52,104 nucleotides of DNA from an uncultured Christensenella sp. (GCA_910579785.1 CAJTVJ010000011.1:1-52104), one strand, 5' to 3'; shown: positions 6,737 through 16,287, counted from the first letter of the stretch. The notes: generated from the sequence alone by a model not told the origin. A program made the numbers and translations.

Positions 6737-9028
6737 ATGCAATCTATTGAAGAAAGCTTGTTGCAGGCTATAAAAAACGACGATACAAAGGCATTTGCCG
6801 CTCTGATGGATAAAACGCAGTGCGGCGGATATCGTTTTGGCAGATTTCCCGTACTGTCGCTTATGTATCTGTATAAGTCTCGCAAATTGCTTTCGGCATA
6901 CGAAGCGCAGTTTTTGGAAATCACCAACTATAAAGTAGTTGACGAGCCGATAGAGATTTCAAAAAAATTCACGGCTAAGGCAGGCAAATGTCTTAGGCTT
7001 TATCTCAACGAAGTCGTCTCGCCGCTTGAAATGCTTTTGATATTGGACAGGACTGCACATTTAAAACGTGCCTATCCAATGACTAAGGTCACGTCGACCG
7101 CAGTCAAAGGACGGTTGAAATCCATATATTATATTAAATATTCTCTCGGCGTCAAATTCGAGGGTGACAGCGTCGTAATAGACAGACGTCCGCTGAGTTA
7201 TCGCGAAAAGAAGAATATAATGAATATATGTCTTTGCGTGCTTTTGGCGGTCGTGCTTTTTATTGGCGTACCCGTGACTGCGGTGTCGCTTATGCCAAAA
7301 CCTGTCGAAGGTGAAGTGACGAAGCTCAGCCATATAAATTTTGGCTCCACCAAGACGTATACTCTCAAACAAGATATAGACATACCCAAAAATTACAAGG
7401 TTGACAAAGTAAATTGCACAATCAACGGCGACGGTTATAAGTTGACGGTGGGCAAGGGAGCAAGTCTTGGAGAACTCAACGGAAGTATCTCTGATATGAC
7501 GATAGAGACCCAAGGCGACGTTATCTTTAAATCCATATCGGAAAAAGCAAAATTCCAAAACGTGACCCTCAACGTCAACGCTGATTTATCTGCCAAGGAG
7601 AGCACTGCTTTTGTCGCATTGACAAATTACGGCGCGATAGAAAACGTCACTTTGAACGTAAGCGGCAAGCTGAATGCTCTCGCCTCGTCCGACGAGGCAA
7701 ATTCAGAGCTTACATTTGGCGGTATTGTGCAAAACAACAGTGCAAAATACGTCGGACAGATTATCTATAACGGTATTGTAAAAAATTGCCAAGTAAACTA
7801 TACGCAGTTTGAGCTTGTCGGCGAGGCGAACGCAAATGCAGGCTTTGGCGGAGTGGCAGGTATCAACAACGGATATTTGCAAAACTGCACTGTCACAGGA
7901 GAAATAACTTCCGACACGTTTGATATAGCGGGCGTATGTTCTGTCAACAGCGGACTTCTTTCAAAAAACGTCAACGAGGCGAACCTATCGCAGACGTCTT
8001 CTGATACGGGATGGAATCCGATAGTAAGCGGAATTGTCATGAGCAATGCGTATGCGGTGGAAAAATGCGAAAACAAGGGGAGACTGTCTTCGACGTCTAC
8101 GTGCGGACAGTTTGACGTTGAGCAAGCCAACGAGCCTACCGCAGTCGCAGTGGGTATCGCATATTTAAACAGAGGGTCGAGGGTAACTCCGTATATCAAA
8201 GACAGCGTCAATTCAGGCGACGTAGATTGCAGCGCGCAATACAGAAAGGCTTATGCCGCAGGCGTATGTCTCTCGTCGAGCGGAAAGATAGACGGCTGCA
8301 AAAATATGGCTGCTGTCAACGTCAAGGCAGACAACGGCAATACTATATACGCCGGAGGAATTACGGCGTTGGCTTTTGGAGACGTCAGCAAGTGCGTCAA
8401 CGAGGGCGCGATAGTTGTAAGCGGCAGCGGCGAGGCGTACGTGGGCGGAATCACGGCGCAGGCATTGGCGGAGATATCCTACTGTCTTTCGAGCGGAGAT
8501 ATCACGGTGACTGCTCAAAGCGCGTACGTGGGCGGAATCACGGGCATCAGCGAAGTTGATAATTACAGCATTTATATCTATTTGGGAGAAGTAGATTATT
8601 GTATAAGTCAAAGTAAGATAAGCGTCAACGCGACGGGCGACACTCCTGCAAGAGTGGGCGGTATTGTCGGATACGTGCGCGAAGAGGGCTTTGACAACGG
8701 CGACGAGATGCAATATTTCGGAGGGTGCGTGACAAATAGCTATTTTGTCGGGGAGTTCTTGTCCGACCTGTCGTATTTCGGCAACGTAGTTGGCGTGAGC
8801 GGCGAAAAAACCTATGAAAAGAACGTGTTGACGTCCACCGACGGTACTGAAATTTTTAACTTTTATAATAATTATTACGCTGATAATTCTTTAAAGTCAT
8901 TCGGCGCAGTGGTGACGGCGGACGGGGAATTTATTTTGGTAGACGGCAAGGGGGCGACAGCCGCGGCGTTGGAAGAGATATTGGCAATGGAAGGGTATAA
9001 AGAAATTTTAAAGGATCTTAATTTGTAA
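6737..9028 (+). CDS. Membrane-anchored repeat protein (beta-helix/GLUG-like)
   Basis: A 763-residue protein in three parts. Residues 1-160 form a probable cytoplasmic domain with an ankyrin-like opening (LLQAIKNDDTKAF, then RFGRFPVLSLMYLY). Residues about 161-186 form one transmembrane helix (IMNICLCVLLAVVLFIGVPV). From about 195 to the end is a long extracytoplasmic region of short Gly/Asn/Val-rich repeats with recurring FGGVAG, VGGITA, VGGITG and VGGIVG, typical of GLUG-like or right-handed beta-helix surface proteins. There is no cleavable signal or LPxTG. It lies 18 nt after the coiled-coil gene with AGGAAG before the ATG and ends the operon. It links the intracellular release-factor/helicase module to the envelope. 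Confidence 0.75.
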   Translation: MQSIEESLLQAIKNDDTKAFAALMDKTQCGGYRFGRFPVLSLMYLYKSRKLLSAYEAQFLEITNYKVVDEPIEISKKFTAKAGKCLRLYLNEVVSPLEMLLILDRTAHLKRAYPMTKVTSTAVKGRLKSIYYIKYSLGVKFEGDSVVIDRRPLSYREKKNIMNICLCVLLAVVLFIGVPVTAVSLMPKPVEGEVTKLSHINFGSTKTYTLKQDIDIPKNYKVDKVNCTINGDGYKLTVGKGASLGELNGSISDMTIETQGDVIFKSISEKAKFQNVTLNVNADLSAKESTAFVALTNYGAIENVTLNVSGKLNALASSDEANSELTFGGIVQNNSAKYVGQIIYNGIVKNCQVNYTQFELVGEANANAGFGGVAGINNGYLQNCTVTGEITSDTFDIAGVCSVNSGLLSKNVNEANLSQTSSDTGWNPIVSGIVMSNAYAVEKCENKGRLSSTSTCGQFDVEQANEPTAVAVGIAYLNRGSRVTPYIKDSVNSGDVDCSAQYRKAYAAGVCLSSSGKIDGCKNMAAVNVKADNGNTIYAGGITALAFGDVSKCVNEGAIVVSGSGEAYVGGITAQALAEISYCLSSGDITVTAQSAYVGGITGISEVDNYSIYIYLGEVDYCISQSKISVNATGDTPARVGGIVGYVREEGFDNGDEMQYFGGCVTNSYFVGEFLSDLSYFGNVVGVSGEKTYEKNVLTSTDGTEIFNFYNNYYADNSLKSFGAVVTADGEFILVDGKGATAAALEEILAMEGYKEILKDLNL

Positions 9029-9260
9029 GTCAAATAAGCAAATGCTTTTAGACGGCGCAATAAGACGAAGTTGCACTGTGATAAGCTACGTCATACAAAT
9101 GAGAAAATTTCTGTGAAGTCCGACGTAATTTTTCCATATTTTCCCCATAAGTTTTTCGGTTAGATTTTGATAAATGCGTCATACTAACTAATGAGCATAT
9201 AGGCGGCAGCTATCGCAGTTAAAAATTTAAAAAATATTTTTAACAAGTTAGGCAAACTAA
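9029..9260. other. Spacer before pflB, nothing definite
   Basis: AT-rich spacer between the four-gene operon and the pflB promoter. I see no convincing terminator, RNA or small gene. A TTAACAA half-site near 9238 resembles half a Rex box, but its partner half is missing. Confidence 0.5.
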
Positions 9261-9289
9261 TTGACAAGACACAATATTTTGCCTATACT
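9261..9289 (+). promoter_or_regulatory. pflB promoter
   Basis: TTGACA (9261-9266), 17-nt spacer, TATACT (9284-9289). The leader is about 38 nt and contains AAAGGAGAA before the pflB ATG. A weak inverted repeat (GTTAG...CTAAT) sits just upstream of the -35. Confidence 0.8.
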
Positions 9290-9333
9290 TTAAGAGCAAA
9301 ACACAATATGTAGTTGATAAAGGAGAATTTGCA

Positions 9334-11562
9334 ATGAAATTTCAACAATGGGAAGGCTTTAAAGAAGGCGTCTATCAAGATCAAATAGACGTAAGAGATT
9401 TTATCAATCTCAATTACACTCCTTACGAGGGCGACAAGTCGTTTTTGGCAGGTCCGACGGCAAGAACGAAAAAGGTCATGGAGAAGGTCAACAAGCTTTT
9501 GAAAAAGGAGCTTGACAAGGGCGGAGTGCTTGACGTGGACACAGAGAGAGTTTCCGGACTTTTGGCATACGAGGCAGGATATATAGATAAGGACCTCGAC
9601 ATAATAGTGGGATTCCAGACAGACGAGCCGTTGAAGAGAGGAGTAAATCCTTTTGGCGGAATGCGTATGGCAAGACAGGCTTGCGAGGCATACGGTTACA
9701 AGCTTTCAGACAAGATAGAAGAGAATTTTAAATATTCCACTACGCACAACGACGGCGTATTCAGCGTATATACCGACGAGATGAGAGCCGCAAGAAAGGT
9801 GGGCATAATCACAGGACTTCCCGACGCATACGGCAGAGGACGAATCATAGGCGATTACAGAAGAGTCGCGCTCTACGGCGTAGACTTTCTTATAGAGCAG
9901 AAGAAGGCTGACAAGATTGCTTTCGGCAAAAACGATATGACGGAAGAAAATATCAGGACGTTGGAAGAACTTCATCAGCAGTTGCAGGCTCTCAACGATT
10001 TAAAGGGCATGGCGCAGAAATACGGCTTTGATATATCTCAGCCTGCAAAGGATGCAAAAGAGGCTATACAGTGGCTTTATTTTGGATATCTTGCAGCTAT
10101 CAAAGAGCAGAACGGCGCGGCAATGAGCCTTGGCAGAACTTCGACTTTCATTGATATATATATCCAAAGAGACCTTGACAGAGGCGTCTTGACGGAAGAG
10201 GGCGCGCAAGAGCTTATGGACGACTTTGTCATCAAGCTTAGACTTTCACGCCAGCTTCGCACCCCTGAATACAACGACCTCTTCGGCGGCGATCCAACTT
10301 GGACGACGGAGAGCGTGGGCGGTATGACGAACGACGGCAGAACGCTTGTGACAAAGAACTCTTTCAGAGTGCTCAACACGCTTTATACTTTGGGCAGCGC
10401 GCCTGAGCCTAATCTTACGATACTTTGGTCCGATAAGTTGCCTGACAACTTCAAGAAATTCTGTGCGCAAGTATCTATCGACACAGATTCTATACAATAC
10501 GAAAACGACGATATAATGCGTCCGATGTACGGCGACGATTATGCTATTGCTTGCTGCGTATCGGCTATGCAAGTGGGCAAGCAGATGCAATTTTTCGGCG
10601 CAAGGTGCAACCTTGCCAAGCTTCTTCTCTTGACGCTCAACGGCGGCAAAGACGAGAATATGGGCATACAGGTCGCTCCTGTCGGCAAGCAATTCAAGGG
10701 TAAGCTTGTCTATGACGAGGTAATGGAGGCATTTGACAAATACAGCTCATGGCTGAGCCGTCTCTATATCAACACCCTCAACGTCATTCACAGAATGCAC
10801 GACAAGTACGCATATGAAAAGATACAGATGGCTTTGCACGACACCAACGTCACAAGATTTATGGCGTGCGGAGTAGCTGGGCTTTCGGTAATTGCAGACT
10901 CGCTGTCAGCTATCAAGTATGCAGAAGTCACGCCTATCTACGGCGAGAGCGGTCTTATAGAAGACTTTGATATCAAGGGCGATTTCCCAAAATACGGCAA
11001 CGACGACGACAGAGTAGACTCCATCGCGGTAGACGTATTGAGAAAGTTCAGCGAAGAACTGAAAAAGACTCCGACTTACAGAGGCTCGGAGCATACGCTT
11101 TCGGCATTGACTATCACGTCCAACGTCGTATACGGCAAGAAGACGGGATCTACGCCGGACGGCAGAAAGAAGGGCGAGCCTTTTGCTCCCGGTGCAAATC
11201 CAATGCACAACAGAGAGACTTGCGGCGCGCTGGCTTCGCTCAACTCGGTGTCAAAGATGCCGTATAGTTGCTGCCAAGACGGCATATCCAATACTTTCTC
11301 AATTTTGCCTAACGCGCTTGGCGAGAATATGGAAGGCAGAATAGACAACCTTGCTTCAATGCTCAACGGCTATTTTGAGAACGGCGGTCACCACCTCAAC
11401 GTCAACGTGCTTGACAGAGAAAAACTTGTAGTAGCTATGGAAAACCCCGATATGTATCCCAATATCACAATACGTGTGTCGGGATATGCAGTCAACTTCC
11501 ACAAGCTATCCAAAGCTCAACAGCTTGAAGTCTTGAAGAGAACTTATCATGGATCAATGTAA
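9334..11562 (+). CDS. pflB: Pyruvate formate-lyase (formate C-acetyltransferase)
   Basis: A 742-residue glycyl-radical enzyme that converts pyruvate and CoA to acetyl-CoA and formate in anaerobic fermentation. The adjacent active-site cysteines are C407 and C408 (ACCVSAM). The glycyl-radical site is the C-terminal RVSGYAV with Gly717, 26 residues from the end. Length and motifs match true PFL rather than a diol dehydratase-type relative. It has a strong Shine-Dalgarno (AAAGGAG) and its own promoter. The activase gene overlaps its 3' end by 14 nt, so enzyme and activator are made together. The enzyme is oxygen-sensitive, consistent with a strict anaerobe. Confidence 0.97.
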   Translation: MKFQQWEGFKEGVYQDQIDVRDFINLNYTPYEGDKSFLAGPTARTKKVMEKVNKLLKKELDKGGVLDVDTERVSGLLAYEAGYIDKDLDIIVGFQTDEPLKRGVNPFGGMRMARQACEAYGYKLSDKIEENFKYSTTHNDGVFSVYTDEMRAARKVGIITGLPDAYGRGRIIGDYRRVALYGVDFLIEQKKADKIAFGKNDMTEENIRTLEELHQQLQALNDLKGMAQKYGFDISQPAKDAKEAIQWLYFGYLAAIKEQNGAAMSLGRTSTFIDIYIQRDLDRGVLTEEGAQELMDDFVIKLRLSRQLRTPEYNDLFGGDPTWTTESVGGMTNDGRTLVTKNSFRVLNTLYTLGSAPEPNLTILWSDKLPDNFKKFCAQVSIDTDSIQYENDDIMRPMYGDDYAIACCVSAMQVGKQMQFFGARCNLAKLLLLTLNGGKDENMGIQVAPVGKQFKGKLVYDEVMEAFDKYSSWLSRLYINTLNVIHRMHDKYAYEKIQMALHDTNVTRFMACGVAGLSVIADSLSAIKYAEVTPIYGESGLIEDFDIKGDFPKYGNDDDRVDSIAVDVLRKFSEELKKTPTYRGSEHTLSALTITSNVVYGKKTGSTPDGRKKGEPFAPGANPMHNRETCGALASLNSVSKMPYSCCQDGISNTFSILPNALGENMEGRIDNLASMLNGYFENGGHHLNVNVLDREKLVVAMENPDMYPNITIRVSGYAVNFHKLSKAQQLEVLKRTYHGSM

Positions 11563-12220
11563 GGCAAGGATAGACTCGATATACAACGGGTCTGCCGTGG
11601 ACGGCAAAGGACTGCGATGCGTCGTGTTTTTCACGGGATGTAATATGCGTTGCGGCTTTTGCCACAATCCTGAGACTTGGACGGAAAAGGGTATGGAGAT
11701 ATCGCTTTCCGACCTGGTCGCAAAGATAATGAGATATAAGAGCTATATTAAGAACGGCGGCGTCACCTTGTCTGGTGGCGAGCCGTTTTTGCAAGCTGAT
11801 TTTTGCAAACAACTTATTCGGCAGCTCCATATACAAAATATCAATTCGATAATAGAGACCAACGGTCTTATTTGCGATACACAGCTCATAGAGCTTTGCG
11901 ACGGCATACGTCTTGATATAAAAAATCAAGAGAGGGAAGCAGACCCAAGAGCCGTCGAGTTTTTGAAGGTATGTCAACAGCTTGACAAGCCCGTCACGTT
12001 GACCAACGTGCTTGTGCCCACGCTCAATGACAGCGAGCGCAAGCTAGGTGAAATAAAGAGGCTCAAAGATACTTTTAGTTGTATCAAAGAGGTCAAATTC
12101 TTGGCGTTTAGAAAGCTTTGCGAAAGCAAGTATCAGCGGCTTAATATGCCTTTTCCATACGATAAGTATAGAGAGGGCGACAGAGACGATTTGAAGAAGG
12201 CGTATGATTATATATTGTAA
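11549..12220 (+). CDS. pflA: Pyruvate formate-lyase activating enzyme (radical SAM)
   Basis: A 223-residue radical SAM activase that installs the glycyl radical on PflB. The CxxxCxxC cluster motif is at C31, C35 and C38 (FTGCNMRCGFCHNPETW). SGGEP, the SAM-binding GGE motif, follows at about residue 76. The ATG lies inside the last codons of pflB (14-nt overlap), an arrangement expected for translational coupling. It lacks the extra ferredoxin-like cluster insert of the larger glycyl-radical activases, fitting a PFL-specific enzyme. Confidence 0.95.
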   Translation: MDQCKARIDSIYNGSAVDGKGLRCVVFFTGCNMRCGFCHNPETWTEKGMEISLSDLVAKIMRYKSYIKNGGVTLSGGEPFLQADFCKQLIRQLHIQNINSIIETNGLICDTQLIELCDGIRLDIKNQEREADPRAVEFLKVCQQLDKPVTLTNVLVPTLNDSERKLGEIKRLKDTFSCIKEVKFLAFRKLCESKYQRLNMPFPYDKYREGDRDDLKKAYDYIL

Positions 12221-12248
12221 TGTCTTTAATTTAAAAGTAAATATGATT

Positions 12249-12418
12249 AGATTTCTCCGCTCCGTTGCACTACGGTCGAAATGACATAACATACGTAATG
12301 TTGGTGGTAGTAGGGGATATGAAGCTTTGAGTATACTCACAATGCAACATATCCTAAGTAACAATGGTACTAATTATAGTAAAGTCATTTCGACCAAGCG
12401 TAGCGCGTGGAGAAATCT
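12249..12418. repeat. MITE-like composite repeat with inverted B ends
   Basis: About 170 bp bounded by inverted copies of module B (AGATTTCTCC at 12249 and AGAAATCT ending 12418) around a core containing GGGGATATGAAGCTTTGAG and a later CATATCCT. A closely similar unit lies at 46028-46191. It contains no coding capacity. Confidence 0.65.
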
Positions 12419-12474
12419 CAACAAATTAAAATATTAGCCTCTCAACTACGCTCAAATATGCCTAAAAACGCGTT

Positions 12475-12492
12475 TTGTGAAAAATTTAACTA
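12475..12492. promoter_or_regulatory. Probable upstream Rex operator for adhE
   Basis: TTGTGAA-AAAT-TTAACTA matches the Rex consensus TTGTTAA-N4-TTAACAA with two mismatches. It lies about 27 nt upstream of the adhE -35 box and 70 nt upstream of a better Rex box. Confidence 0.6.
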
Positions 12493-12518
12493 TTTTTAAA
12501 AAATGTGCGTTGATTTTG

Positions 12519-12547
12519 TTGACATAACTATTTTAATTGTATAAAAT
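12519..12547 (+). promoter_or_regulatory. adhE promoter
   Basis: TTGACA (12519-12524), 17-nt spacer, TAAAAT (12542-12547). The predicted start near 12554 gives a leader of about 165 nt and lies between two Rex-type operators. Confidence 0.8.
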
Positions 12548-12562
12548 GTATGTAATGTGATA

Positions 12563-12580
12563 TTGTTAAAAATTTAACGA
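12563..12580. promoter_or_regulatory. Rex (redox) operator of adhE
   Basis: TTGTTAA-AAAT-TTAACGA differs at one base from the Rex consensus TTGTTAA-N4-TTAACAA. It sits immediately downstream of the predicted transcription start, where a bound repressor would block transcription. Rex control of adhE by the NADH/NAD ratio is established in clostridia. Confidence 0.8.
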
Positions 12581-12720
12581 ATATTGCGCCGTATATCTGA
12601 CAAAGGCAAAGGGAATGATTTTGCGTAAAGTATTAACAATGACATTCGCAAAAGAATAAACACTTTAAAGGTATACACAATAATATATACAGACAAAAAT
12701 TTTAAAGGATGGAATATATA

Positions 12721-15324
12721 ATGGACACTCTAATCGTAAAAGATGAGCAAACCCTTTTGGCTAAACTTGATGAAGTCAAAAAGGCACAGGCGATTTACGC
12801 GACCTACACCCAAGAGCAAGTTGACAAGATCTTCTTTGCTGCGGCAATGGCTGCCAACAAGCAGAGAATACCTCTTGCAAAGATGGCTGTCGAAGAGACG
12901 GGCATGGGTATCGTCGAAGACAAGGTTATCAAAAACCACTATGCGTCGGAGTATATCTACAATACTTATAAAGACGTCAAGACTTGCGGCGTTGTGGAGA
13001 GAGACGAAGCTTTCGGTATCACTAAGATAGCAGAGCCGATAGGCGTTATCGCAGCTGTCATACCGACGACAAATCCGACGTCTACGGCAATATTTAAGTC
13101 GTTGCTTGCGCTCAAAACTCGCAACGGACTTATCTTCTCGCCGCACCCAAGAGCAAAGAAATGCACAATCGAGGCGGCAAAAGTCGTGCTTGAAGCAGCT
13201 GTAAAGGCAGGCGCGCCTGAGGGAATAATCGGTTGGATAGACGAGCCGTCTGTTCCGCTTTCAGGTATGATAATGAAAGAGGCTGACATTATATTGGCTA
13301 CCGGCGGTCCGGGAATGGTCAAAGCGGCTTATTCGTCAGGCAAACCGGCAGTTGGCGTAGGCGCAGGCAACACTCCTGCGATAATCGACGATACGGCAGA
13401 TATCAAGATGGCTGCGTCTTCGATACTTCATTCCAAGACTTTTGACAACGGTATGATATGCGCTTCCGAGCAATCTACGATTGTCCTTGACAAGGTATAC
13501 GAGGAGTTTAAGGCAGAACTTGCATACAGAGGAGCTTACTTCCTCGACGCTAAGCAGACTGAGAAAGTCCGCAAGACTATTATTATCAACGGCGCGCTCA
13601 ACGCTAAGATAGTGGGACAGCCTGCGCACGTTATCGCTAAGATGGCTGGATTTGACGTGCCTGAGACTGCAAAAGTTTTGATAGGCGAAGTCAAGAGCGT
13701 AGAGCTCAGCGAAGAATTTGCACACGAGAAGCTTTCTCCTGTGCTTGCAATGTATAAGGCTAAGGATTTTGACGACGCTCTCGACAAGGCGTCTAAGCTT
13801 ATCGACGACGGCGGTCTTGGACATACTTCCGTAATGTACGTCAACACAGAGACAGGCAAGGAAAAGATTGAGAAGTTTGCACAGAGAATGCGCACCTGCC
13901 GTATTCTTATCAACACTCCGTCTTCGCAAGGCGGTATCGGCGACCTTTACAACTTCAAACTCGCTCCGTCGCTTACGCTCGGTTGCGGAAGCTGGGGCGG
14001 TAACAGCGTAAGTGAAAACGTAGGCGTCAAGCACCTTATCAATATCAAGACAGTAGCGGAAAGGAGAGAGAATATGTTGTGGTTCAGAGCACCTGAAAAG
14101 GTATATTTCAAAAAGGGTTGTCTCGGCGTGGCTTTGAGAGAACTCAAAGACGTAATGGGCAAGAAGAAGGCATTTATCGTAACTGACGGCTTCTTGTATC
14201 AGAGCGGTTTTACAAAGGCTATCACCGACAGATTGGACGAGATGGGCATAAGACATACGACGTTCTTCAACGTTGCTCCCGACCCTACGCTTGGCTGCGC
14301 AATGGAAGGTGCAAAGGCAATGAAAGAATTCCAGCCTGACGTTATCATAGCTGTCGGCGGCGGATCCGCAATGGACGCAGGTAAGATAATGTGGGTACTG
14401 TATGAGCATCCGGAAATTGATTTCCAAGACCTTGCAATGAGATTTATGGATATTCGTAAGAGAGTATATACCTTCCCTCATATGGGCGACAAGGCTACGT
14501 TTATAGCAGTCGCTACGACGGCAGGTACAGGCTCCGAGGTCACTCCGTTTGCAGTTATCACAGACGAAAATACAGGCACAAAGTATCCTCTTGCAGACTA
14601 TGAACTCTTGCCTGACGTTGCGATAGTTGACGCAGACCTTATGATGAACATTCCAAAGGGATTGACGTCCGCATCCGGTATCGACGCGCTGACCCATGCT
14701 TTGGAGGCGATAGCTTCTATCATGGCGACAGATTTCACCAATGGCATAGCAAAAGAGGCTATACAGTTGATATTCGAGTATTTGCCGAGAGCTTATGAGC
14801 TCGGTGCTCACGACGCAGAGGCAAGAGAGGAGATGGCTCATGCTTCCTGTATGGCAGGTATGGCGTTTGCCAATGCTTTCCTCGGCGTATGTCACTCCAT
14901 GGCTCACAAGCTTGGCTCTTATCACCATTTGCCGCACGGCGTTGCCAACGCTTTGATGATAGACGAAGTAATCAGATTCAACTGCGTAGAAGACCCGACA
15001 AAGATGGGCACCTTCCCGCAATACAAATATCCGCAGGCATTGAAGAGATATGCTGACGTGGCTACTATGATGGGCTTGAAGGGCAAGACGGATATGGATA
15101 AAGTCGAGGCTCTTATCGCTGAGATAGACAAGTTGAAGAAGACTGTCGGTATCAAAGACACCATCAAAGATTACGGCGTAGAAGAGGAGAAGTTCCTTGC
15201 CAACCTCGATCAGATGGTAGAGGACGCGTTCGACGATCAATGTACCGGCGCAAATCCGAGATATCCGCTTATGAAAGAAATCAAGCAAATGTATCTCAAC
15301 GCATACTACGGTAAGAAGAAATAA
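12721..15324 (+). CDS. adhE: Bifunctional acetaldehyde-CoA/alcohol dehydrogenase
   Basis: An 867-residue fusion enzyme that reduces acetyl-CoA through acetaldehyde to ethanol with two NADH. The N-terminal CoA-acylating aldehyde dehydrogenase carries its catalytic cysteine at about C247 (FDNGMICASEQ). The C-terminal iron alcohol dehydrogenase carries the GGGSAMDAGK cofactor motif and the metal-binding histidines in GVCHSMAHKLGSYHHLPHG. I place the start at 12721 rather than an in-frame ATG at 12709, because AAAGGA at 12705 is correctly spaced for the later ATG and overlaps the earlier one. It acts downstream of PflB in ethanol formation, and two Rex-type sites in its promoter region indicate redox control. 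Confidence 0.96.
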   Translation: MDTLIVKDEQTLLAKLDEVKKAQAIYATYTQEQVDKIFFAAAMAANKQRIPLAKMAVEETGMGIVEDKVIKNHYASEYIYNTYKDVKTCGVVERDEAFGITKIAEPIGVIAAVIPTTNPTSTAIFKSLLALKTRNGLIFSPHPRAKKCTIEAAKVVLEAAVKAGAPEGIIGWIDEPSVPLSGMIMKEADIILATGGPGMVKAAYSSGKPAVGVGAGNTPAIIDDTADIKMAASSILHSKTFDNGMICASEQSTIVLDKVYEEFKAELAYRGAYFLDAKQTEKVRKTIIINGALNAKIVGQPAHVIAKMAGFDVPETAKVLIGEVKSVELSEEFAHEKLSPVLAMYKAKDFDDALDKASKLIDDGGLGHTSVMYVNTETGKEKIEKFAQRMRTCRILINTPSSQGGIGDLYNFKLAPSLTLGCGSWGGNSVSENVGVKHLINIKTVAERRENMLWFRAPEKVYFKKGCLGVALRELKDVMGKKKAFIVTDGFLYQSGFTKAITDRLDEMGIRHTTFFNVAPDPTLGCAMEGAKAMKEFQPDVIIAVGGGSAMDAGKIMWVLYEHPEIDFQDLAMRFMDIRKRVYTFPHMGDKATFIAVATTAGTGSEVTPFAVITDENTGTKYPLADYELLPDVAIVDADLMMNIPKGLTSASGIDALTHALEAIASIMATDFTNGIAKEAIQLIFEYLPRAYELGAHDAEAREEMAHASCMAGMAFANAFLGVCHSMAHKLGSYHHLPHGVANALMIDEVIRFNCVEDPTKMGTFPQYKYPQALKRYADVATMMGLKGKTDMDKVEALIAEIDKLKKTVGIKDTIKDYGVEEEKFLANLDQMVEDAFDDQCTGANPRYPLMKEIKQMYLNAYYGKKK

Positions 15325-15343
15325 TCAATTACGCTATAATTAA

Positions 15344-15378
15344 AGGGAAGCGCAGTATTGTGCTTCCCTCTATTTTTT
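15344..15378 (+). terminator. adhE terminator
   Basis: An 8-bp stem, AGGGAAGC with GCTTCCCT (15344-15369), is followed by CTATTTTTTAT. It lies between convergent genes and may also serve the minus-strand lipoprotein gene. Confidence 0.85.
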
Positions 15379-15394
15379 ATATTTTATAATAGTT

Positions 15395-16093
15395 TTATTT
15401 GCTTTCTCTTGCGCTGACCACGGCTTTTGTTTCCGGGTCGATGACCGCAGCCCAATAGTCGCCCTTATCTTTTATAAAAGAGACGTACCAATAATATTTG
15501 CCGTCATTTTCGCCCTGTCCCAATAATTTTATGTAACATTCTCTGTCAAAGCTGTTGTCGTCAAGCGCCGGATCGATTTTTTGTTGGAAGTGAGTATATG
15601 CGACCTCTAAGGCGTTTTGCGCGCCGAATTCGGCAGGGCAGATATCGGTAAGTTGATATTCTATGCTTGTCTCGCCCTCTTTCAAAGTGAGAGATTGAAT
15701 TTTGCCTACGCTTGAAATGTCCGTTATCTTGCAGGCGAGGTTGATTCCAAGTCTGCTCTTAGAGACTGTGCCGCTTACGCTGGATACGTCGCCCGTCAGA
15801 GTATATTCATACGTCTTTGAAAGGCTGTCTGTGCTGTGAGGCGTGAGAGTGAGGGTAGAGAGAAGCATAATACCTCCGACTTTGCCGTCTGCAATAAAAT
15901 GTTCCTCTTGATTTATCACGCTGAGAGTTACGTCAAAGTTGTCGTCGGCAGCAGTGTAGAGCCCCTCTTGCATATAGCTGGTGCGATCGACAAGCTTTTC
16001 CAGATTTGTCTTTTGTTCGCCGCAACCTGCGCAAGCGACAAGTACGACTGCGAGAATTGCTATTGGTAAAATAAATTTAAAAAGCTTTTTCAT
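15395..16093 (-). CDS. Putative lipoprotein
   Basis: A 232-residue secreted protein. The N-terminus (MKKLFKFILPIAILAVVLV) is a signal peptide leading to the lipobox-like ACAGC, so it is probably lipidated at C24 and anchored outside the membrane. The mature part has several beta-strand-like Thr/Ser/Leu stretches and ends with a PepSY-like look (YYWYVSFIKDKGDYWAAVIDPETKAVVSA), though I cannot assign a family. GGAGG precedes the ATG. It stands alone between adhE and the GH3 gene. Confidence 0.75.
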   Translation of the reverse strand: MKKLFKFILPIAILAVVLVACAGCGEQKTNLEKLVDRTSYMQEGLYTAADDNFDVTLSVINQEEHFIADGKVGGIMLLSTLTLTPHSTDSLSKTYEYTLTGDVSSVSGTVSKSRLGINLACKITDISSVGKIQSLTLKEGETSIEYQLTDICPAEFGAQNALEVAYTHFQQKIDPALDDNSFDRECYIKLLGQGENDGKYYWYVSFIKDKGDYWAAVIDPETKAVVSARESK

Positions 16094-16250
16094 ATATCCT
16101 CCAAGTATTTTGATATTAAAGTTTATGAGGGTTGTCCGTGATATATGAAATTTTCCTGTTACTTATTTTGTCGAAATATGTAGAATGACGGAGACGCAGA
16201 TAGACATAATATAGAAATCTTAATTGTTTGAAATATTATTGCGATATAAA

Positions 16251-16276
16251 AATGCCTGCCGTTTAGGGCAGGCATT
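16251..16276 (-). terminator. Terminator of the GH3 gene
   Basis: A strong stem, AATGCCTGCC with GGGCAGGCATT. On the minus strand it is followed by a T-rich tract. Confidence 0.85.
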
Positions 16277-16287
16277 CGATTGATAAA

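Noticed and set aside
9205..9260. A Rex operator upstream of pflB
   Set aside because: Only one TTAACAA half-site is present; the partner half does not match the consensus.
13336..15288. A 650-codon open frame antisense to adhE
   Set aside because: It lies fully opposite a clear AdhE, has a Cys/Arg/His/Leu-rich composition typical of an antisense shadow, and has no ribosome site or recognisable domain.
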